Shown here: one piece after another, positions 46,551 through 55,242 of the stretch
Layout of the letters: each line of letters begins with the position of its first letter
Numbering within the stretch: position 1 is the stretch's first letter
Assembly: GCA_021851405.1 (NCBI GenBank)
Contig: JAJZDW010000004.1
Span: 295-64,294, forward strand
DNA: 64,000 nt
DNA from: Pseudomonadota bacterium
Lineage (GTDB): Bacteria > Pseudomonadota > Gammaproteobacteria > Steroidobacterales > Steroidobacteraceae
Reading direction: 5' to 3'
Made by a program: the position numbers and the translations under genes
The notes under the pieces: model-generated
The model's database searches: none
Told to the model about the DNA's origin: nothing
Seen by the model: only the letters and a program-made list of their open reading frames with translations

Positions 46551-47657
46551 ATGGCGATGCGCTACCATACTCGACCCTTCCGGAGGTACCGTTTCTTGAT
46601 CCCCGCATCCGTCGAGCGCTGGATTCGCGGCCTGTCACTGGCCGGCGTGCTGCTGTGCTTCGCAGTGATCCTGCTCGGGGCCTACACGCGCCTGACAAAC
46701 TCTGGGATCAGCTGTCCGGACTGGCCGGAATGCTACGGCCACTTGACGCCGATCGGCGCGGCCGACAGCGCGAGCGCGCAGGCGCGCTATCCGGGACGCC
46801 CGCTGAACGTCGATGACGCCTGGCATGAGATGATCCACCGCTACGTGGCGGGCACGCTCGGGGTCCTGATTCTGCTCATCACGGCGCTCGCCATTGCCTC
46901 GCGCGGCCGGATCGTCGGGAGTGCGTACGCGCTGGTGCTGTTCGCGACCGTCATGGTGCAGGCGGTGCTCGGGATGTTCACGGTGACCTGGCTGCTGAAA
47001 CCGCCGATCGTCACGCTGCACCTGCTGTTCGGCATGACCACCCTCGGTCTGCTGTGGTGGATGTGGCTGACGCTGCAGCGCGATGCGAGTGCGTCCAGCC
47101 GGCCCCCGCCGGCCCCGGCCGCCGCGGCCCTGCGGCTCGCGTACCGGCTCTCGCTCATCGGGCTCGCGGTGCTGGCGGTGCAGTTCTTCCTCGGCGCCTG
47201 GACCAGCGCCAACTACGCGCAGTACGCGTGCCCGGATTTCCCGACCTGCCAGGGTTACTGGTGGCCGCCGCACATGGATTTCCGCGACGCGTTCGTGCTC
47301 TGGCGCAGCCTCTGGGTCGATTTTCAGGGCGGCATCCTGCCCAATGCGGCGCGCGTGGCGATCCATTTCACCCACCGGCTCGGTGCACTCGCGGTCACGG
47401 TGGTGCTCGGCGGCGCCTGCGGCTACACCATCAGTCGCCGCTCGCTCGCGGCGGCCCGTCCGTACGCCTACGCGGTGCTGGCCGCACTCATTCTGCAGCT
47501 CGCCATCGGCATCACCATGGTGCTCGAGAGCTTCCCGCTGCTGATCACGACGGCGCACACCGGCGGCGCCGCGGTGCTGCTGATCGCACTGCTCGCGCTG
47601 GTGCACAAATTGCGCTCGCTGCGTCGCTCGGGCCTTCCGTCGGGCGTAGCGCGGTGA
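46551..47657 (+). CDS. ctaA: Heme A synthase
   Basis: Membrane oxidase converting heme O to heme A. 368 aa from ATG 46551; a second ATG at 46557 and a later GTG are possible. Eight helices in two four-helix halves, each with heme-ligand His: [10 protein letters not shown] and VTLHLLFGM in the first, [10 protein letters not shown] and [10 protein letters not shown] in the second. The paired Cys loops ([20 protein letters not shown]) are the family hallmark. Overlaps ctaB by four bases (GTGA). Confidence 0.94.
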   Translation: MAMRYHTRPFRRYRFLIPASVERWIRGLSLAGVLLCFAVILLGAYTRLTNSGISCPDWPECYGHLTPIGAADSASAQARYPGRPLNVDDAWHEMIHRYVAGTLGVLILLITALAIASRGRIVGSAYALVLFATVMVQAVLGMFTVTWLLKPPIVTLHLLFGMTTLGLLWWMWLTLQRDASASSRPPPAPAAAALRLAYRLSLIGLAVLAVQFFLGAWTSANYAQYACPDFPTCQGYWWPPHMDFRDAFVLWRSLWVDFQGGILPNAARVAIHFTHRLGALAVTVVLGGACGYTISRRSLAAARPYAYAVLAALILQLAIGITMVLESFPLLITTAHTGGAAVLLIALLALVHKLRSLRRSGLPSGVAR

Positions 47658-48577
47658 ACAGTCTCTCGGAACTCGCCAGCGCCGCGCCAATCGCCTGGCG
47701 CCGCTACCTGGAGCTCACCAAGCCGCGCATCGTCGCGCTCATCACCTTCACCGCGCTGGTCGGCACGCTGCTGGCGAGCCCCGGCTGGCCGCCGCTGCGC
47801 GCGGTGGTGTGGGGCACGTTCGGCATCGCGCTCGCGGCGGCCTGCGCCGCGGCGATCAACCACGTGCTCGACCGGCGCATCGATGAGCAGATGTCACGGA
47901 CCCGCTCGCGGCCGTTGCCGCGCGGGCAGCTGACCGAGCGCAATGCGTTGCTGTTCGCCGCTGCGCTTGGCGTGCTCGCCATGACGATTCTCTCGATCCT
48001 GGTCAATCCGCTCACCGCGGTGCTGACCTTCGCGTCGCTGATCGGCTATGCGGTGATCTACACCGGCTGGCTGAAGCGTGCGACTCCGCAGAACATCGTC
48101 ATCGGCGGGGCGGCCGGCGCGGCGCCGCCGATTCTCGGCTGGGCGGCCGTGACCAACACCGTCGATCCGCATGCGCTGCTGCTGTTTCTGATCATCTTCG
48201 TGTGGACGCCGCCGCACTTCTGGGCGCTCGCCATCGCGCGCAAGGACGAGTACGCGCGCGTCGGCATCCCGATGCTGCCGGTCACGCACGGCGTGGAGTA
48301 CACGCGTCTGCAGATTCTGCTGTACTCGGTGCTGCTGCTGGTGGTGACGCTGCTGCCGTTCATCACGGGCATGAGCGGGCTGATCTACCTGGTCGCGGCG
48401 CTCGCGCTCGGGGTGCGCTTCCTCGCCTACGCGGTGCGCCTGAAGTTCGCCCCGCAGCCACACCTGCCGATGCGGCTGTTCCGTTACTCGATTAGCTACC
48501 TGATGTGGTTGTTCGCGGCGCTGCTGGTGGATCACTATGTGCCGATGAGCCGGCTCCTGGGGCTGCTTCGCGTGTAA
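47654..48577 (+). CDS. ctaB: Protoheme IX farnesyltransferase (heme O synthase)
   Basis: Adds the hydroxyethylfarnesyl tail to heme b, giving heme O for CtaA. GTG 47654 overlaps the ctaA stop, 307 aa, about nine helices. The prenyltransferase motif is [20 protein letters not shown] (~74-93) and the second is the [18 protein letters not shown] segment. With ctaA this shows the oxidase uses heme A (aa3-type). Its 3' end overlaps the converging unknown gene by 86 bp. Confidence 0.95.
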   Translation: MNSLSELASAAPIAWRRYLELTKPRIVALITFTALVGTLLASPGWPPLRAVVWGTFGIALAAACAAAINHVLDRRIDEQMSRTRSRPLPRGQLTERNALLFAAALGVLAMTILSILVNPLTAVLTFASLIGYAVIYTGWLKRATPQNIVIGGAAGAAPPILGWAAVTNTVDPHALLLFLIIFVWTPPHFWALAIARKDEYARVGIPMLPVTHGVEYTRLQILLYSVLLLVVTLLPFITGMSGLIYLVAALALGVRFLAYAVRLKFAPQPHLPMRLFRYSISYLMWLFAALLVDHYVPMSRLLGLLRV

Positions 48578-48998
48578 GCACGATCTCCCACGAGGAGAGT
48601 CGGCGGGTCTCGAGGAGCAGCACGCCGGAGGCCTGGTAGCGGCTGGCGTCGATCTGGCCGTAATGCTCCGCGCCGTGATAGCCGGTCGCCGCGCAGCTGT
48701 ACACCGACAGGATGCATCGCTCGAGTACCGAGAAAGTGCCCTGGACCTTGCCGAGCGTGGCGTTCTCCGAGATCCAGCGCAGGCAGCCGCCCTTCTTCGC
48801 CGGCGGCTCGATCGAGTAGGCATTGCGGAACTCGACCGGTGGGGAGCCGAGGACCTTCAGGGATCCGGCGACCAGCCAGCAGTGGTTCTGGTGGGTGACC
48901 TCGGTGCGGCACTCGGCCAGCAGCGGCTCGCCGTCCTCGCGCCAAAAGGTTCCGCGGCCGCTCCAGATGCCCGGTTCGAGCAGGTAGGTGTGCGTCAT
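48492..48998 (-). CDS. Unknown protein coupled to the LacI-family regulator
   Basis: 168-aa soluble protein, ATG 48998 overlapping the regulator stop by four bases (ATGA), so it is made with the regulator. Sequence begins [20 protein letters not shown] and has alternating hydrophobic/charged strands ([28 protein letters not shown]) that look like a beta-barrel or lipocalin/START-type fold, but I recognise no family. The C-terminal ~28 residues are low-complexity and overlap the 3' end of ctaB, so a shorter native end is possible. A role in sensing or binding the same ligand is only inferred. Confidence 0.65.
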   Translation of the reverse strand: MTHTYLLEPGIWSGRGTFWREDGEPLLAECRTEVTHQNHCWLVAGSLKVLGSPPVEFRNAYSIEPPAKKGGCLRWISENATLGKVQGTFSVLERCILSVYSCAATGYHGAEHYGQIDASRYQASGVLLLETRRLSSWEIVLTREAAPGAGSSAHSDPPAAPRTTTSGS

Positions 48999-50032
48999 GC
49001 GGCCCCGCCGCAGGACTCGCGCACCAACAACTGCGGCGCGAGGATCATGTTCTCCGCCGGCCGGCCTTCGATCTGGGTGATCAGACTCTGCACCAGGACC
49101 TCGCCGGCGCGTTTGGTGTTCTGTGACACGGTGGTCAGCGCCGGGCGGGTCACCGCGCCCATCGGAAGGCCATCGAAGCCGACCACTGCGACGTCCTCCG
49201 GAACCCGCCGTCCGGCGGCGGCGAGCGCCCCCAGCGCGCCAATGGCAATGAGGTCGCTGGCGGCGAACACCGCATCGAAGGGCAGCCCGCGATCCAGCAG
49301 CGCGCGCAGCGCGGCATGGCCAGAGGCTTCGGTCGACACGGCACCCACCTGCAGATCGGGATCGGGCGTGACGCCCGCGGCGAGCAGCGTCTCGCGGTAG
49401 CCGCGATAGCGGTCCGCCATCTCCGGTGCCGAGGCGGCGATGTCGCCGAGAAATGCAATGCGCCGCCGGTCGCAGCGCAGCAGGTGCTCGGCAGCGAGTC
49501 GCCCGCCGGCCACGTTGTCACAGCCGATCGAGACGCCCGGATGATCAGGCAGGAGCTGTCCCCATCGCACCAGGTGTGCGCCGTGCCCGATCAGCGTCTC
49601 GAGTCGTTCGCGGTAGGCGAGGTAATCGCCGTAACCGAGCAGGATGATGCCGTCGGCCTTGTGGCTGTCCTCGTAGTCGGCGAGCCAGTCGCGCAGCAGA
49701 TCCTGGAACGACACGAGCAGATCGTAACCCTGGCGCGAGCAGGCGCGGATGATCGAGCCCAGCATCGAATGGAAGAAGGGGTTGATTGCCGAGTCGTCGG
49801 TGGTCGGATCCTCGAAAAACAACAGCGCCAGCGTTCCGGTGTGCTTGCGGCGCAGGCTCGAGGCGTTCTTGTCGACGTGGTAGTTGAGTTCCCGGGCCAC
49901 CTCGAGAATACGATCGCGGGTCGCCGGGGAGACCATCGGGTCGCCGCGCAGCGCGCGCGAGACCGTCGACTGCGACACGCCCGCCAGGTGGGCAATGTCG
50001 AGCGAGTTGGGCTTGCGGCGCTTATCACGCAC
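48995..50032 (-). CDS. LacI-family transcriptional regulator of the alpha-glucan locus
   Basis: Probable local repressor. GTG 50032 (MRDKRRKPNSLDIAHL) is preferred because GGAGG lies 8 bases upstream; the frame is open to an ATG at 50098 without a ribosome site. 345 aa: LacI HTH at the N-terminus (SLDIAHLAGVSQSTVSRALR) with hinge ELNYHVDKNASSL, then a periplasmic-binding-protein-like core (GCDNVAGGRLAAEHL, VFAASDLIAIGAL, VVGFDGLPMGA). Upstream palindrome and the GH13/TonB/GH31 genes nearby are likely targets. Confidence 0.88.
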   Translation of the reverse strand: MRDKRRKPNSLDIAHLAGVSQSTVSRALRGDPMVSPATRDRILEVARELNYHVDKNASSLRRKHTGTLALLFFEDPTTDDSAINPFFHSMLGSIIRACSRQGYDLLVSFQDLLRDWLADYEDSHKADGIILLGYGDYLAYRERLETLIGHGAHLVRWGQLLPDHPGVSIGCDNVAGGRLAAEHLLRCDRRRIAFLGDIAASAPEMADRYRGYRETLLAAGVTPDPDLQVGAVSTEASGHAALRALLDRGLPFDAVFAASDLIAIGALGALAAAGRRVPEDVAVVGFDGLPMGAVTRPALTTVSQNTKRAGEVLVQSLITQIEGRPAENMILAPQLLVRESCGGAA

Positions 50033-50192
50033 CCCGCAGGCCTCCGGCTGCAGTGGGGTGTGCGTGTGTTCCGCCTCGGCGGCTTGTCCGTTCGGCATGT
50101 GCGATCACACGGCCCATCGGCCGCTCCCCCCTACCTCGAATTGGGCACTGCAGGGAGCCTAGTCTAAATCATGCCGGCGGGCGTCCAAAATA

Positions 50193-50220
50193 CCAAACGT
50201 TGCGTAAACGCAACGTTTGG
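50193..50220. promoter_or_regulatory. 13-bp-arm palindrome upstream of the LacI-type regulator gene
   Basis: CCAAACGTTGCGT, AA, then its exact complement (50193-50220), located ~160 bp upstream of the regulator start and 33 bp after the GH13 stop (both minus strand). On the minus strand the hairpin is followed by TATTTT, so it could terminate GH13 transcripts; the centre TTGCGTAAACGCAA also looks like a LacI-family operator. It differs from the 14-bp site found at the sugar genes. Confidence 0.75.
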
Positions 50221-50252
50221 AGGGGCGTTTCCGGGCATCATGAGCCGATACG

Positions 50253-51869
50253 TCAGGATATTGTTGCGAACAGGACACCATGTGGCGGGAGGTCTGCGGC
50301 CGGGCCGTCGAACTGTCCGCTCTGCAGGCCATGCCCGTTCAGTGCCGCCATCGAGGCGCGCAGCGGCAGCGTGATCCGCTGCGCCTGCCCGCCCAGATTG
50401 AACACGGCGAGCACGCGCTCACCGTCGAGCTCGCGAGTGAAGCCGAGCAGCGGCTCGGGCAGCTCGAGGAAACGGATCTCGCCCCAGCGCAGCGCGGGTT
50501 GCTCGCGCCGCCAGCGCAGGAAATGCCGGAAGCCGTTCAGCGGCGAGTCCGGATCGTGTTCCTGGCGGGAGACGGCGAGCGCCAGGTGCTCGGCCGGGAC
50601 CGGCAGCCAAGGCACGCCCTGGCTGAAGCCCCCGCCGCTACGATCGAGCCACGGCATCGGCGTCCGGCAGCCATCGCGGCCCTTGAAGTTCGGCCAGAAC
50701 GCGATGCCGAACGGGTCGCGCAGGGCCTCGTACGGCACGCCCGCCTCGGGCAGGCCGAGTTCCTCGCCCTGGTAGACGCACACCGAGCCGCGCAGCGAGC
50801 AGACCATGGCGCTGAGCAGGGTGGCGAGGCGAGGGGAGGCGTGCTCGCCGCCCCAGCGGGTCAGCACCCGCGCGACGTCGTGATTGGAGATCGTCCAGCA
50901 CGGCCAGCCGTGCGGCATCCGCTGCTCGAGCGCCTCGACCGTGGTGCGGATGTGCGCGGCGCGGTACTCATCGGTGAGTAGCTCGAACGAGTACGCCATG
51001 TGCAGACGCTGCTCCCCGACGTACTCGGCCATGGTGCCCAGGGAGTCCTCGGAGGAGATCTCCCCCAGCGCCGCGACGCCCGGATACTCATCGAGCAGCC
51101 GGCGCACCCGCTCAAGAAACGCCAGATTCTCCGGCTGCGTGTTGTTGTACCAGTGGTACTGGTAGGCGTACGGGTTGTCCGGACTGAAGCCTCTCCCGGT
51201 GCGCTCGCGCTCGGGCTTGGCCGGATTGTCGCGCAGCCGCCGGTCGTGATAGCAGAAATTGATCGCATCGAGGCGCACGCCGTCAATGCCCCGTCGCAAC
51301 CAGAACTCCAGGTTCTCCAGCATGGCGGCCGGCACCTGGGGATTGTGGAAGTTAAGATCCGGCTGGGAATCGAGGAAATTGTGCAGATAGTACTGCCGGC
51401 GCCGCGGCTCCCAGCGCCAAGCCGGGCCGCCGAAGATCGCCTGCCAGTTGTTTGGCGGTGAGCCGTCCTCGCGCGGATCGGCCCAGACGTACCAGTCGGC
51501 CTTGGGGTTCGTGCGGCTCGAGCGGCTCTCCTCGAACCAAGGATGCTCCGCCGAGGTGTGGCTGAGGACCTGGTCGATCATCACCTTCAGGCCACGCCGG
51601 TGCGCCTCGCTCACCAGTCGATCGAAGTCCTCGAGCGCACCGAACATCGGGTCGACCGCGCGGTAATCGGATACGTCGTAGCCGAAATCCGCCATCGGGG
51701 ACTTGAAGAACGGCGACACCCAGATGGCATCGACATCGAGCCCGGCCACGTAATCGAGCCGCTCAATGATGCCCGGAAGGTCCCCGACCCCATCCCCATT
51801 ACTGTCTTGAAAGCTGCGCGGATAGATCTGATAGATCACCGCCCCCCGCCACCAGCGATTTTCAGTCAT
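50253..51869 (-). CDS. GH13 alpha-glucosidase, cytoplasmic
   Basis: Hydrolyses short alpha-glucans. ATG 51869 (MTENRWWRGAVIYQIYPRSF) is the start; a longer open frame to 51980 would begin inside an operator site and is unlikely. 538 aa with GH13 blocks: DVDAIWVSPFFKSP, VMIDQVLSHTS, catalytic Asp in GIDGVRLDAINF, Glu in VAALGEISSED and transition-state Asp in WTISNHDVARVL. No signal peptide, so cytoplasmic. The pattern is that of GH13 subfamily 23-like glucosidases of Xanthomonas/Caulobacter, by resemblance only. Two 14-bp sites lie upstream. Confidence 0.92.
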   Translation of the reverse strand: MTENRWWRGAVIYQIYPRSFQDSNGDGVGDLPGIIERLDYVAGLDVDAIWVSPFFKSPMADFGYDVSDYRAVDPMFGALEDFDRLVSEAHRRGLKVMIDQVLSHTSAEHPWFEESRSSRTNPKADWYVWADPREDGSPPNNWQAIFGGPAWRWEPRRRQYYLHNFLDSQPDLNFHNPQVPAAMLENLEFWLRRGIDGVRLDAINFCYHDRRLRDNPAKPERERTGRGFSPDNPYAYQYHWYNNTQPENLAFLERVRRLLDEYPGVAALGEISSEDSLGTMAEYVGEQRLHMAYSFELLTDEYRAAHIRTTVEALEQRMPHGWPCWTISNHDVARVLTRWGGEHASPRLATLLSAMVCSLRGSVCVYQGEELGLPEAGVPYEALRDPFGIAFWPNFKGRDGCRTPMPWLDRSGGGFSQGVPWLPVPAEHLALAVSRQEHDPDSPLNGFRHFLRWRREQPALRWGEIRFLELPEPLLGFTRELDGERVLAVFNLGGQAQRITLPLRASMAALNGHGLQSGQFDGPAADLPPHGVLFATIS

Positions 51870-51941
51870 GTGCGTACATTGCGTGTCGTTCGTCCTACTG
51901 TGACACAGCTCGGCGCCGCTGCGCGCCACTCCGCCCGTCAT

Positions 51942-52039
51942 CGCATACGTATTCAGCGCAAGTTTCGCATACGTATTCATACCAAAGCGATGGGTGTATC
52001 AGCGTTGCGCAGCCGCATCGGCGCATGAATACGTATGCG
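51942..52039. promoter_or_regulatory. Three copies of the 14-bp operator between GH13 and the TonB-dependent receptor
   Basis: CGCATACGTATTCA at 51942-51955 and again at 51966-51979 (24 bp apart, upstream of the minus-strand GH13 gene), and the inverse TGAATACGTATGCG at 52026-52039 (upstream of the plus-strand receptor). All are the same 14 bases with a central ATACGTAT palindrome, of LacI/GalR type. The divergent promoters of both genes must lie within 51870-52196, so one repressor could control both directions. Confidence 0.85.
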
Positions 52040-52196
52040 GCCGCTTGCTTTCAAAGTGTTGCTTACGAATCATTCGTCACAGTTTCTTTGCGCCGGCCGC
52101 CGGTGTCACAGGTACGTGCCCGGCAACCGTCGCGAACCGCAGCCCATCAGTGGGCCGGTCGTCGACATCTACATCTTTGCCCTCGGGGGGGTTCTC

Positions 52197-55133
52197 GTGA
52201 TTACCAGACGCAAGCGCAGCATTCTTGAATTGGCGGTCGCCACCGCATGCTTCGGCGCCGCCGCCGTTGCCGCCGTCATTCCGGCCACGGCGCACGCCGC
52301 GCCGCAGAGCACCGCGCAAAGCACTGCTCAGAAGAAGAAAGCCGCCAAGCAGGTGGCCAACGCAGATCTGCTGCACCAGGTCATCGTCAACGGCTTTGTC
52401 AGCAGCATCCAAAACTCGATCGCCATCCAGAAGAACTCCGACTCGATCGTCGAAGCGGTCTCCTCGCAGCAGATCGGTCAGCTGCCCGGCACTAGCATCG
52501 CCGATGCTCTGGGACGCCTGCCCGGCCTCGCGGTGCAGACCGTAAACGGTCGACCGCAGGAGCTGACCATCCACGGCATGAGTTCGGACTTCATTTCCAC
52601 GCAGGTGGATGGCGCGATTCAGCCGAGCACCGCGAATAACCGTGACGTGCAACTCGATCAGTATCCGCCGAGCTGGTTCGACACCGTCATCGTGCACTTC
52701 AGTCCGAGCGCTGACATGATCGACCCGGGTATCGCCGGCACGGTCAATATGAAGACGATGCGGCCGCTGTCGCAACCGAAGCCGGTGGCGACGCTGAATG
52801 CGAATTACCAGTGGATGGAGCCGAACCAGGTCATGCCCGGTCCCGGCGTGAGCAACTCCGGTCACGATATCAATGGCGTGTTCGCCGACCAGTTTCTGCA
52901 CCACACTCTGGGTGTGACCCTGGGTATAGACCTGGAGTCGAATCCCTCGCATATCCTGCACCAGGCGCCCTGGGGATACGCCACGGTCCCGCATAGCACT
53001 AACCTGATCATCGGCGGAGCGAAGAACTACAACATCTCGGACCTGCTGGTGCGCAACGGCTACCTCGCTACCCTCGAGTGGCAGCCCTCGCGCGCCTTCA
53101 CCAGTACGCTCGATATGACTTACGAGAACACGAACGAGACTCAGCAAGCCAAGGGCGCGGAGTTCCCGCTCGCCTACGGCAGCAACGAGACGATCGTCCC
53201 GGGAGTTCTGAGTAACGGCTTCTACACCAGCGGCACCTTCCAGAACGTCTATCCCGTCATCCGCAACGACTACAACCACTACCAGGCGCGCGTCTACAAC
53301 GTGCTGTGGCACAACCATCTGCGTCTGGCCGACAACTGGGTGGCGAGTCTCGGTGGCAGCTACAGCCGTGCCGAGCGGGATGACCAGTTCCTCGAGTCCT
53401 ACTCCGGCTACGGCTACAACGGCCCGGCCAACGAGGCGACTCTCGCTGGCACGAACGTCAACTTCTACGAGGGTAACAACGGTGAGCTGTTCCTCAATCT
53501 TTCGCAGGGATTGAACGGTAGCAACATTGTGCTCACCGACCCGCAGGGTTGGGGCTCGGGCGCGAATCTGGTGCAGGCGGGATTCATCAATCAGCCGCAC
53601 ACTGAGGACTACATCGCCAACCTCAAGTTGGCCGCCACTCACTATTTTGATCGCGGTCCGATTTCGAGTGTCGAATTTGGTGTCGATCGCCGTCGTCGCA
53701 ACAAGAGCTACGACATCTCCCAGGCGTTCCTGGTGCTGCCGGGTGCTGCCAACGGATGCCTGCTGATCAGCTGCGGTGCCACCACCACCGCACCGATCAC
53801 AGCCGCGTCACTCGAGTCGAACACGACCGCCGCGCTCGGCTTCATGGGCGTGGGCCCGGAGGTGCTCTACAACCCGTTCTCGCTGCTCACGACCGGCAAT
53901 CTGGTGCAATACCCGACCTCGCTTTCCTCGATTGCTGTGCCGCCGAACTGGATCGTGAACGAAAACGACACGACCGGGTTCCTGCAATTCAACCTCCATA
54001 CCAATCTCGGCGATCAGGTGGGCTTGCGCGGCAATTTCGGCGTGCAGCTCGTGCACACCGGCCAGACCTCGGAGGGATCGCGGGTCGCCCCGGGGTCGAC
54101 CGCCGGCGGCTCGGTGACGACCCTGCTGCTGCCGACGATGGGCGGCACGAGCTACACGCGCTACCTGCCGAGCCTGAATCTGGTGTTCTCGCTGCCTGAC
54201 AACAATGACGTCCGAGCGAGCGTCGCGCGTACGATGTCCCGTCCGCGCATGGACGAGATGAGTGCGAGCTTCGGCATCAGCACGAATGTCACGGGGTTGA
54301 CCAACAGTAATCCGAACCTCGCCTACTTCAGCGGAACCGGTGGCAATCCGGCGCTGAAGCCGACGATGGCGACAAATTACAACCTCAGCATGGAGCATTA
54401 TTTCTCAAGCCGTGGCGGCTACAGCTGCACGGGCAATCAGGCCAAGAACTCCTCGCTGTGCGCCACGGGCGGACAAGGCTACGTGCAGCTCTCGGGGTAC
54501 TACATCGATCTGTCGAACTACATCAACCCGAACGCGGCGACGCTGACGAACTTCTCGCAGTACGCTGCGGGCTACTTGACGTCCGCGCAGCAGGCGCAGC
54601 TCGGCACCACGTACGGCATTCTGACGATGCCGAACAATCAGGGTACGGGTCACATTTACGGCGCTCAGATCGCCACCAACCTGCCGCTCGGCGACTTGAC
54701 GCGCTGGTTGGACGGACTCGGCGTGCTGGCGAGCGTGGACCGCTCTTGGAGTGCGGTGTACTACCCGGGAAACACCCAGCCGGTGACGGTGTCGGGACTG
54801 TCGAAATGGGATGACAACTTGACGTTGTACTACCAGTATGGTGGCTTCCAGGCGAACGTCTCCGACAGTATCCGCTCCAGCTACCTCGGTCGCGTGTTCG
54901 GGATCAGCGCGACTCGTGTCGAGCAGATCGTTGCGGGTCAGGCCACGGTGGCCGCGCAGGTCAGCTACGCCTTCAGCAGTGGCATGCTGAATGGTCTGAC
55001 GCTGATTGCGACCGGATCGAATCTCACCTCGCAGGGTATGCAGACGTACCAGAACAACGATCCGCGCCAGGTATTGACGTGGGAGGAGTACCCGCGCACC
55101 TACAGCCTCGGGTTCTCGTACTCGTTCCAGTAA
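52197..55133 (+). CDS. TonB-dependent receptor, probably for malto-oligosaccharides
   Basis: Outer-membrane active transporter. GTG 52197 (MITRRKRSILELAV) with GGGGGG upstream; 978 aa. Signal peptide (~1-34, ending AHA), TonB-box/plug region (~60-200: VIVNGFVSSIQNSI, SSQQIGQLPGTSIADALGRLPG, TIHGMSSDFISTQVDG) and a 22-strand barrel ending YSLGFSYSFQ with terminal aromatic. The substrate is inferred from the flanking GH13, GH31 and LacI genes. A strong hairpin terminator follows. Confidence 0.93.
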   Translation: MITRRKRSILELAVATACFGAAAVAAVIPATAHAAPQSTAQSTAQKKKAAKQVANADLLHQVIVNGFVSSIQNSIAIQKNSDSIVEAVSSQQIGQLPGTSIADALGRLPGLAVQTVNGRPQELTIHGMSSDFISTQVDGAIQPSTANNRDVQLDQYPPSWFDTVIVHFSPSADMIDPGIAGTVNMKTMRPLSQPKPVATLNANYQWMEPNQVMPGPGVSNSGHDINGVFADQFLHHTLGVTLGIDLESNPSHILHQAPWGYATVPHSTNLIIGGAKNYNISDLLVRNGYLATLEWQPSRAFTSTLDMTYENTNETQQAKGAEFPLAYGSNETIVPGVLSNGFYTSGTFQNVYPVIRNDYNHYQARVYNVLWHNHLRLADNWVASLGGSYSRAERDDQFLESYSGYGYNGPANEATLAGTNVNFYEGNNGELFLNLSQGLNGSNIVLTDPQGWGSGANLVQAGFINQPHTEDYIANLKLAATHYFDRGPISSVEFGVDRRRRNKSYDISQAFLVLPGAANGCLLISCGATTTAPITAASLESNTTAALGFMGVGPEVLYNPFSLLTTGNLVQYPTSLSSIAVPPNWIVNENDTTGFLQFNLHTNLGDQVGLRGNFGVQLVHTGQTSEGSRVAPGSTAGGSVTTLLLPTMGGTSYTRYLPSLNLVFSLPDNNDVRASVARTMSRPRMDEMSASFGISTNVTGLTNSNPNLAYFSGTGGNPALKPTMATNYNLSMEHYFSSRGGYSCTGNQAKNSSLCATGGQGYVQLSGYYIDLSNYINPNAATLTNFSQYAAGYLTSAQQAQLGTTYGILTMPNNQGTGHIYGAQIATNLPLGDLTRWLDGLGVLASVDRSWSAVYYPGNTQPVTVSGLSKWDDNLTLYYQYGGFQANVSDSIRSSYLGRVFGISATRVEQIVAGQATVAAQVSYAFSSGMLNGLTLIATGSNLTSQGMQTYQNNDPRQVLTWEEYPRTYSLGFSYSFQ

Positions 55134-55160
55134 ACACAGACGCATTGGAGCATCCCCCTC

Positions 55161-55198
55161 GGGCCCTGCCGACGAGAGTCGGCGGGGCCCATTCTTAT
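55161..55198 (+). terminator. Intrinsic-type terminator after the TonB-dependent receptor
   Basis: A 13-bp stem (GGGCCCTGCCGAC / GTCGGCGGGGCCC, one G-U pair) with a GAGA loop, followed by ATTCTTAT. The T-tract is short but the stem is strong. It separates the receptor from the halogenase gene, which then needs its own promoter or read-through. Confidence 0.75.
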
Positions 55199-55242
55199 CC
55201 GGCGGTGCTAACATGGCGGCCGGCGATGCGCGGGGAGCACGA

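Noticed and set aside
51870-51980. N-terminal extension MNTYAK... of the cytoplasmic GH13
   Set aside because: The would-be start codon lies in an operator site repeated elsewhere in non-coding DNA, so the 14-mer is regulatory and the start is ATG 51869.
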